A stretch of 64,000 nt of DNA from Halomonas heilongjiangensis. Its GTDB lineage: Bacteria > Pseudomonadota > Gammaproteobacteria > Pseudomonadales > Halomonadaceae. Position numbers and translations under genes: made by a program. The notes under the pieces were generated by a model, which did no database searches, had not been told where the DNA came from, and was given only the letters and a program-made list of their open reading frames with translations. The stretch lies in assembly GCF_002879645.1 (NCBI RefSeq), contig NZ_PNRE01000059.1, positions 1-64,000 on the forward strand, given 5' to 3'. Of this stretch, positions 24,265-32,227 are shown piece after piece. Every line of letters starts with the position of its first letter. Within the stretch, counting starts at the first letter, position 1.

Positions 24265-24610
24265 GATGATCTCCTTCGCTGCCATCCTCGGCGTTCAGGG
24301 CCTCCTCCAGCGCATCGAGGCGCTGGCCCCAGAAGCGCTCGTAGAAGTGCAGCCATTCGTCGGCCGCGGCGAGCGGGTCCGGATTGAGTCGGCAGAGGTG
24401 GGCCCGACCCTCCACGCGGCGGCGGATCAATCCCGCCTGTTCCAGCACGCGCACATGCTTGGAGGCGGCCGCGAGCGACATCGAGAAGGGCGAGGCCAGC
24501 TCGCCGATCCTGCGCTCGCCCGAGGCGAGGCGCTTGAGCATTGCCCGTCGGGTCGGGTCGGCCAAGGCATGGAAGACCCGATCCAGGACGATCGTCTGTT
24601 GTTCAACCAT
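24251..24610 (-). CDS. ArsR-family transcriptional regulator
   Basis: A 119-residue winged helix-turn-helix repressor: DRVFHALADPTRRAMLKRLA, then SLAAASKHVRVLEQAGLI, the recognition helix, then RVEGRAHLC. It lacks the ELCVCDL metal site of arsenic sensors, as expected for the SRPBCC-associated branch. The start codon lies inside one of two matching palindromes (24604-24617), which suggests autoregulation. Confidence 0.9.
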   Translation of the reverse strand: MVEQQTIVLDRVFHALADPTRRAMLKRLASGERRIGELASPFSMSLAAASKHVRVLEQAGLIRRRVEGRAHLCRLNPDPLAAADEWLHFYERFWGQRLDALEEALNAEDGSEGDHHDGR

Positions 24611-24655
24611 ATGGTTTAGATAGATCGCCGGCGAAGGTTTGTCAACCGTCTGGTT
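24604..24655. promoter_or_regulatory. Two operator palindromes of the ArsR regulator
   Basis: Two CAACC-N4-GGTT(G/T) palindromes: CAACCATATGGTTT at 24604-24617, covering the ArsR start codon, and CAACCGTCTGGTTG at 24642-24655, 38 bases upstream. The repetition of the same arms at the head of an ArsR-led operon argues for binding of the ArsR dimer at two sites. Confidence 0.7.
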
Positions 24656-24705
24656 GAGCATTGGGTGGTCATCTACGCGTGGAAGGGGGTGTCAGGCCTG
24701 GAGGC

Positions 24706-25557
24706 CTAGGCGGCGTCGAGCTGTTGGGCCCGCAACCAGGCGATCTCCTCGGCCCAGATCGCCGGCTCGATGGTCTCCAGCACCATGGGGATGTCGTCGA
24801 TGCGCGGGTCGCGCATGAGGGTGGTGAAGGCGTCCAGCCCGATGTTGCCCTGGCCCAGGCTGTGGTGGCGGTCGACGCGGCTGGCGAATTCGCTCTTGGC
24901 ATCGTTGAGGTGCATGCCGCGTAGATACTCGAAGCCGACCACGGCATCGAATTCGTCCAGCGTCGCGGTACAGGCCTCCGGCGTGCGCAGGTCGTAGCCG
25001 GCGGCGAAGGCGTGGCAGGTGTCGATGCACACCCCGACCCGCGACCTGTCGTCGACCTGGTCGATGATCTCGGCGAGGTGCTCGAAGCGCCAGCCCAGGT
25101 TGGTGCCCTGGCCGGCGGTGTTCTCGATCACCGCCGTGACGCCCCGGGTCTCGGAGAGCACATGGTTGATCGAGTCGGCGATGCGGGTCAGGCACTCGCT
25201 TTCGCTGATCTTCTTCAGGTGGCTGCCGGGGTGGAAGTTGAGCAGGGTGAGCCCGAGCTGTTCGCAGCGCTGGAATTCGTCGAGAAAGGCCGCGCGGGAC
25301 TTCTCGAGCCCGGCGGCATCCGGGTGGCCGAGGTTGATCAGGTAGCTGTCGTGGGGAAGGATCTGCCCCGGGCCGAAGCCGTGCTCGCGGCAGGCCGCGT
25401 GGAAGGCGTCGATGGCCTCGTCGGTCAGCGGCTTGGCGTGCCACTGGCGCTGGTTCTTGGTGAACAGCGCAAAGGCGTCGGCGCCGATCTCCACGGCGCG
25501 CAGCACGGCCTGATCGGGGCCTCCGGCGGCACTGACGTGGGCTCCGAGATATTTCAT
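24706..25557 (-). CDS. nfo: Endonuclease IV (deoxyribonuclease IV)
   Basis: A 283-residue AP endonuclease of the Nfo family, which cuts DNA 5' to abasic sites in base excision repair. All metal-ligand motifs of the three-zinc site are present: [57 protein letters not shown] and [10 protein letters not shown]. The size fits. It appears to be a single-gene unit. Confidence 0.95.
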   Translation of the reverse strand: MKYLGAHVSAAGGPDQAVLRAVEIGADAFALFTKNQRQWHAKPLTDEAIDAFHAACREHGFGPGQILPHDSYLINLGHPDAAGLEKSRAAFLDEFQRCEQLGLTLLNFHPGSHLKKISESECLTRIADSINHVLSETRGVTAVIENTAGQGTNLGWRFEHLAEIIDQVDDRSRVGVCIDTCHAFAAGYDLRTPEACTATLDEFDAVVGFEYLRGMHLNDAKSEFASRVDRHHSLGQGNIGLDAFTTLMRDPRIDDIPMVLETIEPAIWAEEIAWLRAQQLDAA

Positions 25558-25689
25558 GCGGCGTTTCCTTCCATCACGGCTCAAGGGTGGGCTTACGATA
25601 GCACCGTGGCGGGGCGCCATCAGCCCGTCCGGCGATGTCGATCGACCTCCTCGTGGGATGTGGCCTCGTGGCCCGCTATGCTGGAGTGG

Positions 25690-25767
25690 CTAGATGGTGT
25701 CTCCTGGTTCATAAGCACAGTGCAAGTAAGTGCCGACCGGGGCGGCCAAGAGAACCCCCAAAAGCAT
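25690..25767 (-). CDS. Possible 25-residue hydrophobic small protein
   Basis: A short frame starting MLLGVLLAAPVGTYLH and ending EPGDTI. GAGGAG sits five bases before the ATG, which is better than chance, and the first 12 residues are hydrophobic. It lies in the 289-base gap between nfo and the divergent cupredoxin gene. I do not know a family. The rest of the gap shows no other gene. Confidence 0.3.
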   Translation of the reverse strand: MLLGVLLAAPVGTYLHCAYEPGDTI

Positions 25768-25846
25768 GACAACTCCTCGTGCCTTCGCGGTATCGCGACA
25801 AGTGAGGGCTCGCTCCCGCGGTGATGAAGTGTAACCAGAGGCAGAC

Positions 25847-26287
25847 ATGATGGTAGTCGACGAAAAGCCATACGGAAAAAACATCTGGGTGGGAATGCTG
25901 TTGATGGCGGCGCTGATTACCCTGGCCACGAGCGAGGCCTGGGCCAATGCGGAGCCATATGTGGCCACGCCCGACGGCGATGGTGTGCAACGTATCCGCC
26001 TCGTCGGTGGCAGTTATTTCTTCGAGCCCGAGCATATTCAGGTCAAGGTGGGCGTCCCGGTGGAACTGGTGGTGAGCCGGGAGCGCGGCCTTGCGCCGCA
26101 TGACCTGGTGATCCAGTCGGAGGCGTTGGGGCTCGATATCGAAGAGGAACTGGAGCGTGAGGAGAAGGTCATCCGCTTTACCCCCCAGGTACCGGGTCGG
26201 GTGGTCTTCCATTGCGGGAAAAAGCTGCCGTTCCTGCCCAGCCACCGCAACAGAGGAATGTCCGGTGTGCTGGAGGTGGTGGAGTGA
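25847..26287 (+). CDS. Exported cupredoxin-domain protein
   Basis: A 146-residue single cupredoxin with a signal sequence (about residues 12-34). The likely copper set is complete: His85 (LAPHDL), Cys123 (FHCGKK), His133 and Met138 (PSHRNRGMSG), close to a type 1 blue-copper site. The spacing between Cys and His is nine residues, longer than in plastocyanin. It may carry electrons or buffer copper in the periplasm. No oxidase gene lies beside it. Two adjacent ATG codons (25847, 25850) can start it. Confidence 0.8.
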   Translation: MMVVDEKPYGKNIWVGMLLMAALITLATSEAWANAEPYVATPDGDGVQRIRLVGGSYFFEPEHIQVKVGVPVELVVSRERGLAPHDLVIQSEALGLDIEEELEREEKVIRFTPQVPGRVVFHCGKKLPFLPSHRNRGMSGVLEVVE

Positions 26288-26303
26288 GCCGATTGCCGGC
26301 GGC

Positions 26304-26374
26304 TGTGCTTCCGGGCCTCCCGGAGGATCGAGCGGGGGCGCACCTCCAGTTTCAGGGTAGGCCCCGGAAGCACA
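26304..26374. terminator. Long-arm hairpin between convergent cupredoxin and nitroreductase genes
   Basis: Arms TGTGCTTCCGGGCCT (26304-26318) and AGGCCCCGGAAGCACA (26359-26374) pair with one bulged base, separated by 40 bases. It fills most of the convergent gap. It may act as a bidirectional terminator or be an unrelated repeat. Confidence 0.45.
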
Positions 26375-26387
26375 ACCTGCCGAGAGA

Positions 26388-27029
26388 TCACATCTCGCTC
26401 ATATGGATGAACAGCTTCTCCCGGGGCCAGCGCACCTTCTCGAGGCCGGCGTGCCGGTCGGCTTCGCCGTCACGATAGCCCAGCGCCATCAGCACGACGC
26501 TGCGCAGGTTCTGCTCCCTGAGCCCGAGCAGGTCATCCAGTCCTGCCGGGTCGAAGCCCTCCATGGGCGAGGCGTCCACGCGCTCCGCGGCCGCCGCGGC
26601 CAGCGCCGTTCCCAGGGCCAGGTAGGCCTGCTTGGCCGCCCACTGGAATTTCTCGTGGGCCGATGCGAAGCCGCCGACGGCCCCCTTGATGGTGCTCCCG
26701 TATGCCGCCAGGTCGTCCGGATGCTGGCCGCGTGTCTCGGCGGTGAGCCGGATCAGATCGTCGACGTGGGCCTCCTCGACGGGATCCCAGGCGGCGAACA
26801 CCAGCAGGTGCGAGGACTGGGTGATTTGCGGCTGGTCGAAGGCCACCGGGCTGATCCGCTCGCGCAGCGCCCGGTCCTCTATCACCAGCACGGAGTAGGG
26901 CTGCAGGCCGTAGGAGGAGGGCGCCAGGCGCACCGCCTCCAGGATCCGGTCGACCTGCATCCGGGGCACTCGCTGGCCGTTCATGCGTTTGGTGGCGTAG
27001 CGCCAGTTGAGGGCTTCGATGAGACTCAT
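26388..27029 (-). CDS. Nitroreductase family NAD(P)H flavoprotein
   Basis: A 213-residue nitroreductase-fold enzyme: LNWRYATKRMNGQRV (FMN-binding RRS/T-K segment) and RLAPSSYGLQPYSVLVIED are characteristic, with FQWAAKQAYLALGTALAAAA. It should reduce quinones or nitro compounds with NAD(P)H. Its size suits the NfsB/DrgA-like group. It lies 31 bases downstream of the EamA gene, in the same direction, so it may form an operon under the MarR regulator. Confidence 0.88.
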   Translation of the reverse strand: MSLIEALNWRYATKRMNGQRVPRMQVDRILEAVRLAPSSYGLQPYSVLVIEDRALRERISPVAFDQPQITQSSHLLVFAAWDPVEEAHVDDLIRLTAETRGQHPDDLAAYGSTIKGAVGGFASAHEKFQWAAKQAYLALGTALAAAAAERVDASPMEGFDPAGLDDLLGLREQNLRSVVLMALGYRDGEADRHAGLEKVRWPREKLFIHMSEM

Positions 27030-27060
27030 GATGACTCCTTGTCGGGGAAACGTGACGCCA

Positions 27061-28008
27061 TCAGGTGGTCCTGGCGCCACTCGGGACGGACGCGGCGCGG
27101 GCGCCGCGATGGAAGAGCACGGTGCCGAACGCCACCAGCAGCGCGGCCAGGCCCAGGTTGGGGGGCGGGGCCTCGCCGAGTGCCAGCACCGCGATCAGCG
27201 TGCCGACCAGCGCCGCCACCGTGCCGATCTGGCTCAGGTAGACGGGGCCGGCGAGTTTCTGCAGCACGAAGTAGAAGAGGTAGAGCACCGAGAACACGGC
27301 GACTTCCACCAGCAGCAGCTGCAGAGCGGCCCCGGTGGTGAACAGCGCCAGGGACTGGCCGGGCTCGAGCAGCAGCACGAAGGGCAGCAGCGTCACGGCG
27401 CCGCCGAACATCATCAGCGCCGCCAGGAACACCGGCGCGGTGCCGACGGGCCAGCGCAGCGTGCGGTAGATGTTGCCGAATGCGATCACCAGCGGCATGG
27501 CCAGCACCAGTAGGACCCACCCCTGGGCACCGCCTGCGCCGCCGGCCTTGGCCGCGGCCAGCACCAGCCCGCCCGAGAGCCCCAGCAGCACGCCCAGCAG
27601 CCGCAGGGCACGCAGGCGCTCCAGGCTCAGCCAGACGGCCAGCAGCCAGGTGACGAGGATCGGGAAGGCGAAGCTGAGCGAGATGAAGCCCGCGCCGACA
27701 TGGCGTACCGCGAGGAAGGCCAGCGCATTGGGCACGGCGAACAGCGCCCCGGCCACGGCGGCGTACTCCAGGGTACGGCGGTTGAGCGCCATGGACCGAC
27801 GTTGCAGCGCCCCGATGGTGCCCAGCACGATCCCGGCCCCGGCCATGGCCGTCATCAGGAAGGTCAGCCGCGGCGCCCCGGCGCCGTCCGCCAACTTGGC
27901 CACCACCAGTGACAGCGCCAGGAAGGTGCCGACCAGCAGCAGGCAGCCCAGGGCGTAGAGCCCGGCCCGATCCGTATCCTTGCGCGACAGCGTTGCGTTC
28001 GACATCAT
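27061..28008 (-). CDS. EamA-family DMT transporter
   Basis: A 315-residue protein with ten predicted spans in two EamA repeats: LLLVGTFLALSLVVAKLADG at the start and LYLFYFVLQKLAGPVYLSQI in the second half. Such carriers export metabolites or drugs. It is divergent from a MarR gene, and three ATCTT-type palindromes lie between them. The substrate is unknown. Confidence 0.87.
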   Translation of the reverse strand: MMSNATLSRKDTDRAGLYALGCLLLVGTFLALSLVVAKLADGAGAPRLTFLMTAMAGAGIVLGTIGALQRRSMALNRRTLEYAAVAGALFAVPNALAFLAVRHVGAGFISLSFAFPILVTWLLAVWLSLERLRALRLLGVLLGLSGGLVLAAAKAGGAGGAQGWVLLVLAMPLVIAFGNIYRTLRWPVGTAPVFLAALMMFGGAVTLLPFVLLLEPGQSLALFTTGAALQLLLVEVAVFSVLYLFYFVLQKLAGPVYLSQIGTVAALVGTLIAVLALGEAPPPNLGLAALLVAFGTVLFHRGARAASVPSGARTT

Positions 28009-28035
28009 CCATCCTCCCGTTGCTCGGCGGAAAGT

Positions 28036-28088
28036 ATCTTCTCGCCAAGCATCTTATCATCAAGATAAAAATATCTTAGCATCGAGAT
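28036..28088. promoter_or_regulatory. Three phased ATCTT-N6-AAGAT palindromes in the MarR/EamA gap
   Basis: Copies at 28036-28051 (ATCTTCTCGCCAAGCA, imperfect), 28051-28066 (ATCTTATCATCAAGAT, perfect) and 28073-28088 (ATCTTAGCATCGAGAT, one mismatch). They sit between the divergent EamA exporter and MarR genes, so the MarR dimer is the obvious binder and would control both. Confidence 0.7.
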
Positions 28089-28100
28089 AAATGGTTGGCA

Positions 28101-28589
28101 ATGAACAGAGTGAAATCGGCGATCGCCCAGTGGCAACGCGAGTTGCCCAGCCTCGACCTGCTCCCGATGGAGGTGGTCGGCTACCTGAAGACCAGCCAGT
28201 TGATCACCCGGAACCAGTTGGAGGCCTTCTTCAAGGCCCATGGCCTGCAACTGGGTGAGTTCGACGTGCTGGCCACCCTGCGCCGCGCCGGTGCGCCCTA
28301 TGCGCTGACGCCGACCCAATTGTTCGGCACCCTGATGGTCTCGTCCGGGGGCATGACCAACCGGCTGGATCGCCTGGAGCGGGCGGGGCTGATCGTGCGC
28401 ACCCCCAACCCCGAGGACCGTCGCGGCACCCTGGTCTCGCTGACGGAGCAGGGGCTGGAGATGATGAACCGGCTCGTCCCGCTGCATGTCGAGAACGAGG
28501 CGCGCCTGCTCTCCGCCCTCAGTCGGGAAGAGCAGGAGACGCTGGGTCGGCTGCTCGGCAAGCTGCTCGACGGCCTGGAAGTGGAATAG
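28101..28589 (+). CDS. MarR-family transcriptional regulator
   Basis: A 162-residue winged-helix dimer: NQLEAFFKAHGLQLGEFDVL, LTPTQLFGTLMVSSGGMTNR (recognition helix), DRLERAGLIVRTPNPEDRRG (wing). The ATG at 28101 is preferred over an upstream TTG at 28095. It probably represses itself and the divergent EamA gene through the repeated palindromes; its effector might be a substrate of that exporter. Confidence 0.9.
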   Translation: MNRVKSAIAQWQRELPSLDLLPMEVVGYLKTSQLITRNQLEAFFKAHGLQLGEFDVLATLRRAGAPYALTPTQLFGTLMVSSGGMTNRLDRLERAGLIVRTPNPEDRRGTLVSLTEQGLEMMNRLVPLHVENEARLLSALSREEQETLGRLLGKLLDGLEVE

Positions 28590-28644
28590 CGGCCGAGCCG
28601 CGGCGGGGGTCGATCGCAATTGTCGAGGCTGTGTCATGGGGTAG

Positions 28645-28672
28645 GGCTCCTGGCGGGAGTTCGCCAGGAGCC
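28645..28672. terminator. Hairpin between convergent MarR and DUF1127 genes
   Basis: A perfect 11-base stem, GGCTCCTGGCG and CGCCAGGAGCC, with a six-base loop. It lies between the MarR stop at 28589 and the DUF1127 stop at 28680 and could serve both. Confidence 0.65.
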
Positions 28673-28679
28673 TAAGTTC

Positions 28680-29027
28680 TCAAGGTAACGTGAGGTCAAG
28701 CAGGCGGTAAGGGCCCTGCTGGGCCTTGCGTAGCGCCCGGCACTCCTCGAGGGCCTTGAGTGCATCGACCTGCAGCGGCAGGCGCGATGCCCACAGGATG
28801 TCGTCGCGGTGATGGCCCATGTCCTCGAGGATATGGTCGTCGTGGGCGAGCAGCGGCAGGAAGCGTTGCCGGAACTGCCGCCGGCGGCGGTAGACGTGCC
28901 ACCAGTGCTCGACGGCAGTGATCAGCCCGAGGGGTGGCATGGCCGGCATATAGAAGTCCGGTGCTGGCGGTGGCGCCGGCTTGTCGGCAACGACTCTCGG
29001 GCGGCGAATCGGTTCGTACTGGCTCAT
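28680..29027 (-). CDS. DUF1127-domain small protein
   Basis: A 115-residue protein with a proline-rich N-terminus (about 25 residues) and a central arginine-rich DUF1127 segment, WWHVYRRRRQFRQRFLPLL, followed by LEDMGHHRDDI, the family signature end. DUF1127 proteins are small, basic and often RNA- or envelope-stress related; YjiS/CcaF1-type roles exist, but this one is untested. It is divergent from a LysR gene at 29191, a frequent pairing. Confidence 0.85.
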   Translation of the reverse strand: MSQYEPIRRPRVVADKPAPPPAPDFYMPAMPPLGLITAVEHWWHVYRRRRQFRQRFLPLLAHDDHILEDMGHHRDDILWASRLPLQVDALKALEECRALRKAQQGPYRLLDLTLP

Positions 29028-29160
29028 CTCGCACCTCCATCCAGGCGGCCGCCAGGCGGGCGGCTGCCGGTATCTGCTTGCGGGTGGGTGGAGGGTCGCG
29101 ACCTCTGGGGGACAGCATGGTCCCGGTCTTTTGATCAATCAAACGAAAAGGACTACATTG

Positions 29161-29183
29161 ACCTTTAAGAATTTCTGAAAGGT
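29161..29183. promoter_or_regulatory. LysR operator candidate upstream of the LysR gene at 29191
   Basis: Nine-base arms ACCTTTAAG and CTGAAAGGT (one mismatch) with a five-base spacer, ending seven bases before the start codon, in the gap shared with the DUF1127 gene. The size fits LysR-type binding and self-repression. Confidence 0.5.
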
Positions 29184-29190
29184 TTCGGCC

Positions 29191-30087
29191 ATGACACAGA
29201 TGTCCTTACCGACCGGTGGGGTGGCACTGCCGCTGCTGGATACCGACGTGCTGCGCACCTTCGTGACGATCGCCGAGAGCGGCAGCTTCACCCGCGCCGC
29301 TCGGCAGGTGTTCCGCACGCCGTCGGCCCTGAGCATGCAGATCAAGCGCCTGGAAGAGACCCTCGGCCAGCCGCTGTTCGTACGTGAGGCGCGCCAGGTA
29401 CGGCTCACGCCGGAGGGCGAGGTGCTGCTGGGCTACGGGCGTCGGCTGCTCAAGCTCAACGAGGAGGCGGTGACCCAGTTCCTGGCGCCGTCGCTGGAGG
29501 GACGGGTGGGCATCGGGACCACCGATGACGTCGGCACGCGCATCCTGCCCGGCGTACTGGCGCGGTTCGCCCGCTCGCACCCGGCGGTCCAGGTCGACGT
29601 GGTGGTGGGCAGCAGCGCGGGGATGCTGGCGCGTCTGGATGCCGGCGAGCTCGACCTGGTGCTGGTCACTTCCGGCAACCCGGGGCAGGCAGTGCGTGGC
29701 GAGATCGTGCACAGCGAGCCGCTGGTGTGGGCTGGGCGCGAAGGCGGGATCGCCGCCCAGCGCTCGCCGCTGCCGGTGGCGTTGGCCCACCATGGCTGTG
29801 CCTGGCGGGGGATGGCCCTCGACGCCCTCGACCGTGCCGGAGTGAGCTACCGCATCGCCTACACCTGCGAACACTGCGCCGGGCAGGAGGCCGCCATGCT
29901 CGCCGACCTGGCGGTCTCCCCCTTCCCGCTGGCCCTGATCCGGCCGCCGCTGCGCCGGATCGACAAGAACCTGCTGCCGCCCCTCGGCGACTACCAGCTG
30001 GAGCTGGTGAAACGGGGCGGCGCGGGCCAGGCCAGCGAGGCCCTGGTGGGGTATGTGACCGAGGCGTTCGGCGACATGCACGGCTAA
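29191..30087 (+). CDS. LysR-family transcriptional regulator
   Basis: A 298-residue LysR protein: winged helix in LLDTDVLRTFVTIAESGSFT, FRTPSALSMQIKRLEETLGQ, then the sensor domain with VGIGTTDDVGTRILPGVLAR. The sensor carries a cysteine pair in YTCEHCAGQE that could be redox-active. It is divergent from DUF1127 and is likely to regulate it, as in many gammaproteobacteria where the two genes lie together. Confidence 0.9.
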   Translation: MTQMSLPTGGVALPLLDTDVLRTFVTIAESGSFTRAARQVFRTPSALSMQIKRLEETLGQPLFVREARQVRLTPEGEVLLGYGRRLLKLNEEAVTQFLAPSLEGRVGIGTTDDVGTRILPGVLARFARSHPAVQVDVVVGSSAGMLARLDAGELDLVLVTSGNPGQAVRGEIVHSEPLVWAGREGGIAAQRSPLPVALAHHGCAWRGMALDALDRAGVSYRIAYTCEHCAGQEAAMLADLAVSPFPLALIRPPLRRIDKNLLPPLGDYQLELVKRGGAGQASEALVGYVTEAFGDMHG

Positions 30088-30103
30088 GTTGCCGTGCATG
30101 TCG
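30072..30103. terminator. Hairpin spanning the LysR stop codon
   Basis: A perfect 13-base stem, CGACATGCACGGC and GCCGTGCATGTCG, around a six-base loop that contains the TAA stop at 30085-30087. It separates the LysR gene from the convergent cupin gene. Confidence 0.6.
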
Positions 30104-30118
30104 CAGCGAGGCGGGCCC

Positions 30119-30670
30119 TCAGTGCGCCCCGCCGATGGGTAGGTCGGGGCACGTCTGCTCGGGCTCGCGGGGAATGGTCAGGCCCTGGCCGTTCTCGCCC
30201 TCGGGGGCGTTGAGGAAGGTCGCCACCACCACGGCGACCTCGTCCTCGCTGGGGTTGAAGGCGCTGTGGATGTTGTCGAAGCCCGGATCGATGAACAGCT
30301 CGCCCGCGGCATAGGGGCGTTCCACGCAGTCGTCGACATAGACGTAGACCAGCTCGCCCTGGGCGACGGTGGCAAGCACCGGCCCAGGGTGGCTGTGCCA
30401 CGGGAAGGCCGCCCCCGGCTGGATGGTGATCCGGGCGGTGGCGACCCGTCCGGTCTCGGGCACCTCGAGGTCCTGCCGGTCGCGACCCTCCACGGCGAGG
30501 CCGATCCGGATGCCGACCTCGTCGGTGATCGCGCCGCGCGGGGTCAGTTCCTCCACGACGATGGGCCGCGGGTCGTCGGCCAACGCCAGGACCGGCATGG
30601 CCAGTGCCACCACGCCAACGCTCAGCGCGGCGAGGGGGAGGGCCAGGGAAGGGATGGTATGGGATTTCAT
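30119..30670 (-). CDS. Exported cupin-domain protein
   Basis: A 183-residue protein with a signal peptide (MKSHTIPSLALPLAALSVGV, cleaved near ALADD) and one cupin barrel: the metal motif begins at PWHSHPGPVLATVAQGELVY, with a second half-site around FDNIHSAFNPSED. It may be a periplasmic small-molecule-binding or isomerase-like cupin. It lies 15 bases downstream of the flavin oxidoreductase, so they form one leftward unit. Confidence 0.82.
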   Translation of the reverse strand: MKSHTIPSLALPLAALSVGVVALAMPVLALADDPRPIVVEELTPRGAITDEVGIRIGLAVEGRDRQDLEVPETGRVATARITIQPGAAFPWHSHPGPVLATVAQGELVYVYVDDCVERPYAAGELFIDPGFDNIHSAFNPSEDEVAVVVATFLNAPEGENGQGLTIPREPEQTCPDLPIGGAH

Positions 30671-30685
30671 CGCGGTTCTCCTGCG

Positions 30686-32083
30686 TCACGCCGGGTCGGC
30701 CGGCGGGATGTTGTGGTTGTGGCGGAACAGGTTGTCCGGGTCGTAGCGCGCCTTGAGGCGGGCGAGCCGCGCGTAGTTCTCGCCGTAGGTCGCCCGGACC
30801 CGGTCGTGTCCCTCCTCCATCATGAAGTTCACGTAGGCGCCGCCGGCCGAGCTGGGGTGCAGCGCCTCCCAGTAGCGCACGACCCAGTCGCGCACGCGGT
30901 CGGCATTGGCCGGGTCGGGGTCGATACCCACGATCACCGCGCTCCAGGTCGCCTCGCGGTAGTGGAAGGCCGTCTCGTCTCGGCCCACCCGGTGGGCGGC
31001 CCCGTCTATGGGGTACAGGTGCATGGTGGAGAGCGGCGTGGGCACCTCGGCGAAGCGCTCGTGGACGGCGATGGCCTCGTCGGTGATCTCGGTGAAGAAA
31101 TCGCCCCGCCAGTAGGAGTGCAGCCCCGGGGGGTAGAGGGGGTCGAAGACCGATTGGAGGGCCGGGAAGGGCACCTCGTGGATGCCGTCCAGCAGCGGCG
31201 AGCCGAACTCACGCACCGGGGCGAGGGCGGCGTCGGCGTCTTCGCGGTCGCCGCTGTAGACCCAGACGATGCCGCAGACGTGGCGGCCGTGCAGGGCCTC
31301 CGGGAAGGGCGGCGCCGGCGGCACGGTGCCGACCATGAAGAAGCCGTAAAGCTCCTCCGGCGCCGATGGCAGGAAGTCGCGGTACCAGCGCAGCACCGCT
31401 CCGGTGTCGGCCAGGTCGTACAGGACCGGGCCGGCCATCACGTGGTGCACCGGATGGCAGCGGAAATGGAATGCGGTCACCACGCCGAAGTTGCCCCCGC
31501 CGCCGCGCAGTGCCCAGAACAGGTCGGGGTGTGTCTCGGCGCTGGCGGTCACGAAGCGGCCGTCGGCCAGCACCACATCGGCGGCCAGCAGGTTGTCGAT
31601 CGTCAGCCCGTAGTGGCGGGTGAGGTAGCCGCTCCCGCCGCCCAGGGAGAGCCCTCCGACACCGCTCGTGGAGATGATACCGAAGGGCGTCGCGAGTCCG
31701 AAGGCGTGGGTCGCGTGGTCGACGTCGCCCAGGGTGCAGCCGCCCTCGGCGGTGACCGTGCGGGCGGCCGGGTCGACCCGCACGCCGTGCATGGCCGACA
31801 GGTCGATCACCAGGCCGCCGTCGCACAAGGCCAGGCCGCTGGCGCTGTGCCCGCCGCCGCGCACGGCCAGCCGCACGCCGTGCTCGTGCGCCGTGCGTAC
31901 CGCCGTCATCACGTCGGCGACGTCGGCACAGCGCACGATGGCGCCGGGTTGGCGGTCGATCATGCCGTTCCATACGGCGCGGGCGGCGTCGTAGCCCTCC
32001 TGGCCGGGGTGGAGCAGCCTGCCGCGCAGGCCGCCCCGCAGCGCCTCGAGCGCCGCCTGTGAAAGCTCACCACTGAGTGCCAT
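30686..32083 (-). CDS. FAD-linked oxidoreductase with BBE domain
   Basis: A 465-residue flavin oxidase of the berberine-bridge/PCMH type. The FAD-binding domain is PGAIVRCADVADVMTAVRTA and RLAVRGGGHSASG, where His79 is the usual site of covalent FAD attachment. TSGVGGLSLGGGSGYLTRHYG follows; no second-site cysteine is seen at the 6-S position, so single covalent linkage is likely. The C-terminal BBE motif is YGENYARLARLKARYDPDN. No signal peptide. The substrate, possibly a sugar or alkaloid, is unknown. It lies downstream of the BTAD regulator. Confidence 0.88.
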   Translation of the reverse strand: MALSGELSQAALEALRGGLRGRLLHPGQEGYDAARAVWNGMIDRQPGAIVRCADVADVMTAVRTAHEHGVRLAVRGGGHSASGLALCDGGLVIDLSAMHGVRVDPAARTVTAEGGCTLGDVDHATHAFGLATPFGIISTSGVGGLSLGGGSGYLTRHYGLTIDNLLAADVVLADGRFVTASAETHPDLFWALRGGGGNFGVVTAFHFRCHPVHHVMAGPVLYDLADTGAVLRWYRDFLPSAPEELYGFFMVGTVPPAPPFPEALHGRHVCGIVWVYSGDREDADAALAPVREFGSPLLDGIHEVPFPALQSVFDPLYPPGLHSYWRGDFFTEITDEAIAVHERFAEVPTPLSTMHLYPIDGAAHRVGRDETAFHYREATWSAVIVGIDPDPANADRVRDWVVRYWEALHPSSAGGAYVNFMMEEGHDRVRATYGENYARLARLKARYDPDNLFRHNHNIPPADPA

Positions 32084-32227
32084 GACGGGTCCTCCTCGGG
32101 TTGGTGGATGGGTGGCCGATCAATGGCTCGAGCATACGCAGCGCGGCGTTTGCCGAGCGTTCGTGAAGCGTTCGTCGGACGCAATGGCGCACGGCGCGTG
32201 CCATCGATCGGGGGTGCCCGGTGCGTG

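Noticed and set aside
30266-32062. A 598-codon frame antisense to the flavin oxidoreductase and cupin
   Set aside because: No domain; high-GC shadow of well supported genes on the other strand.
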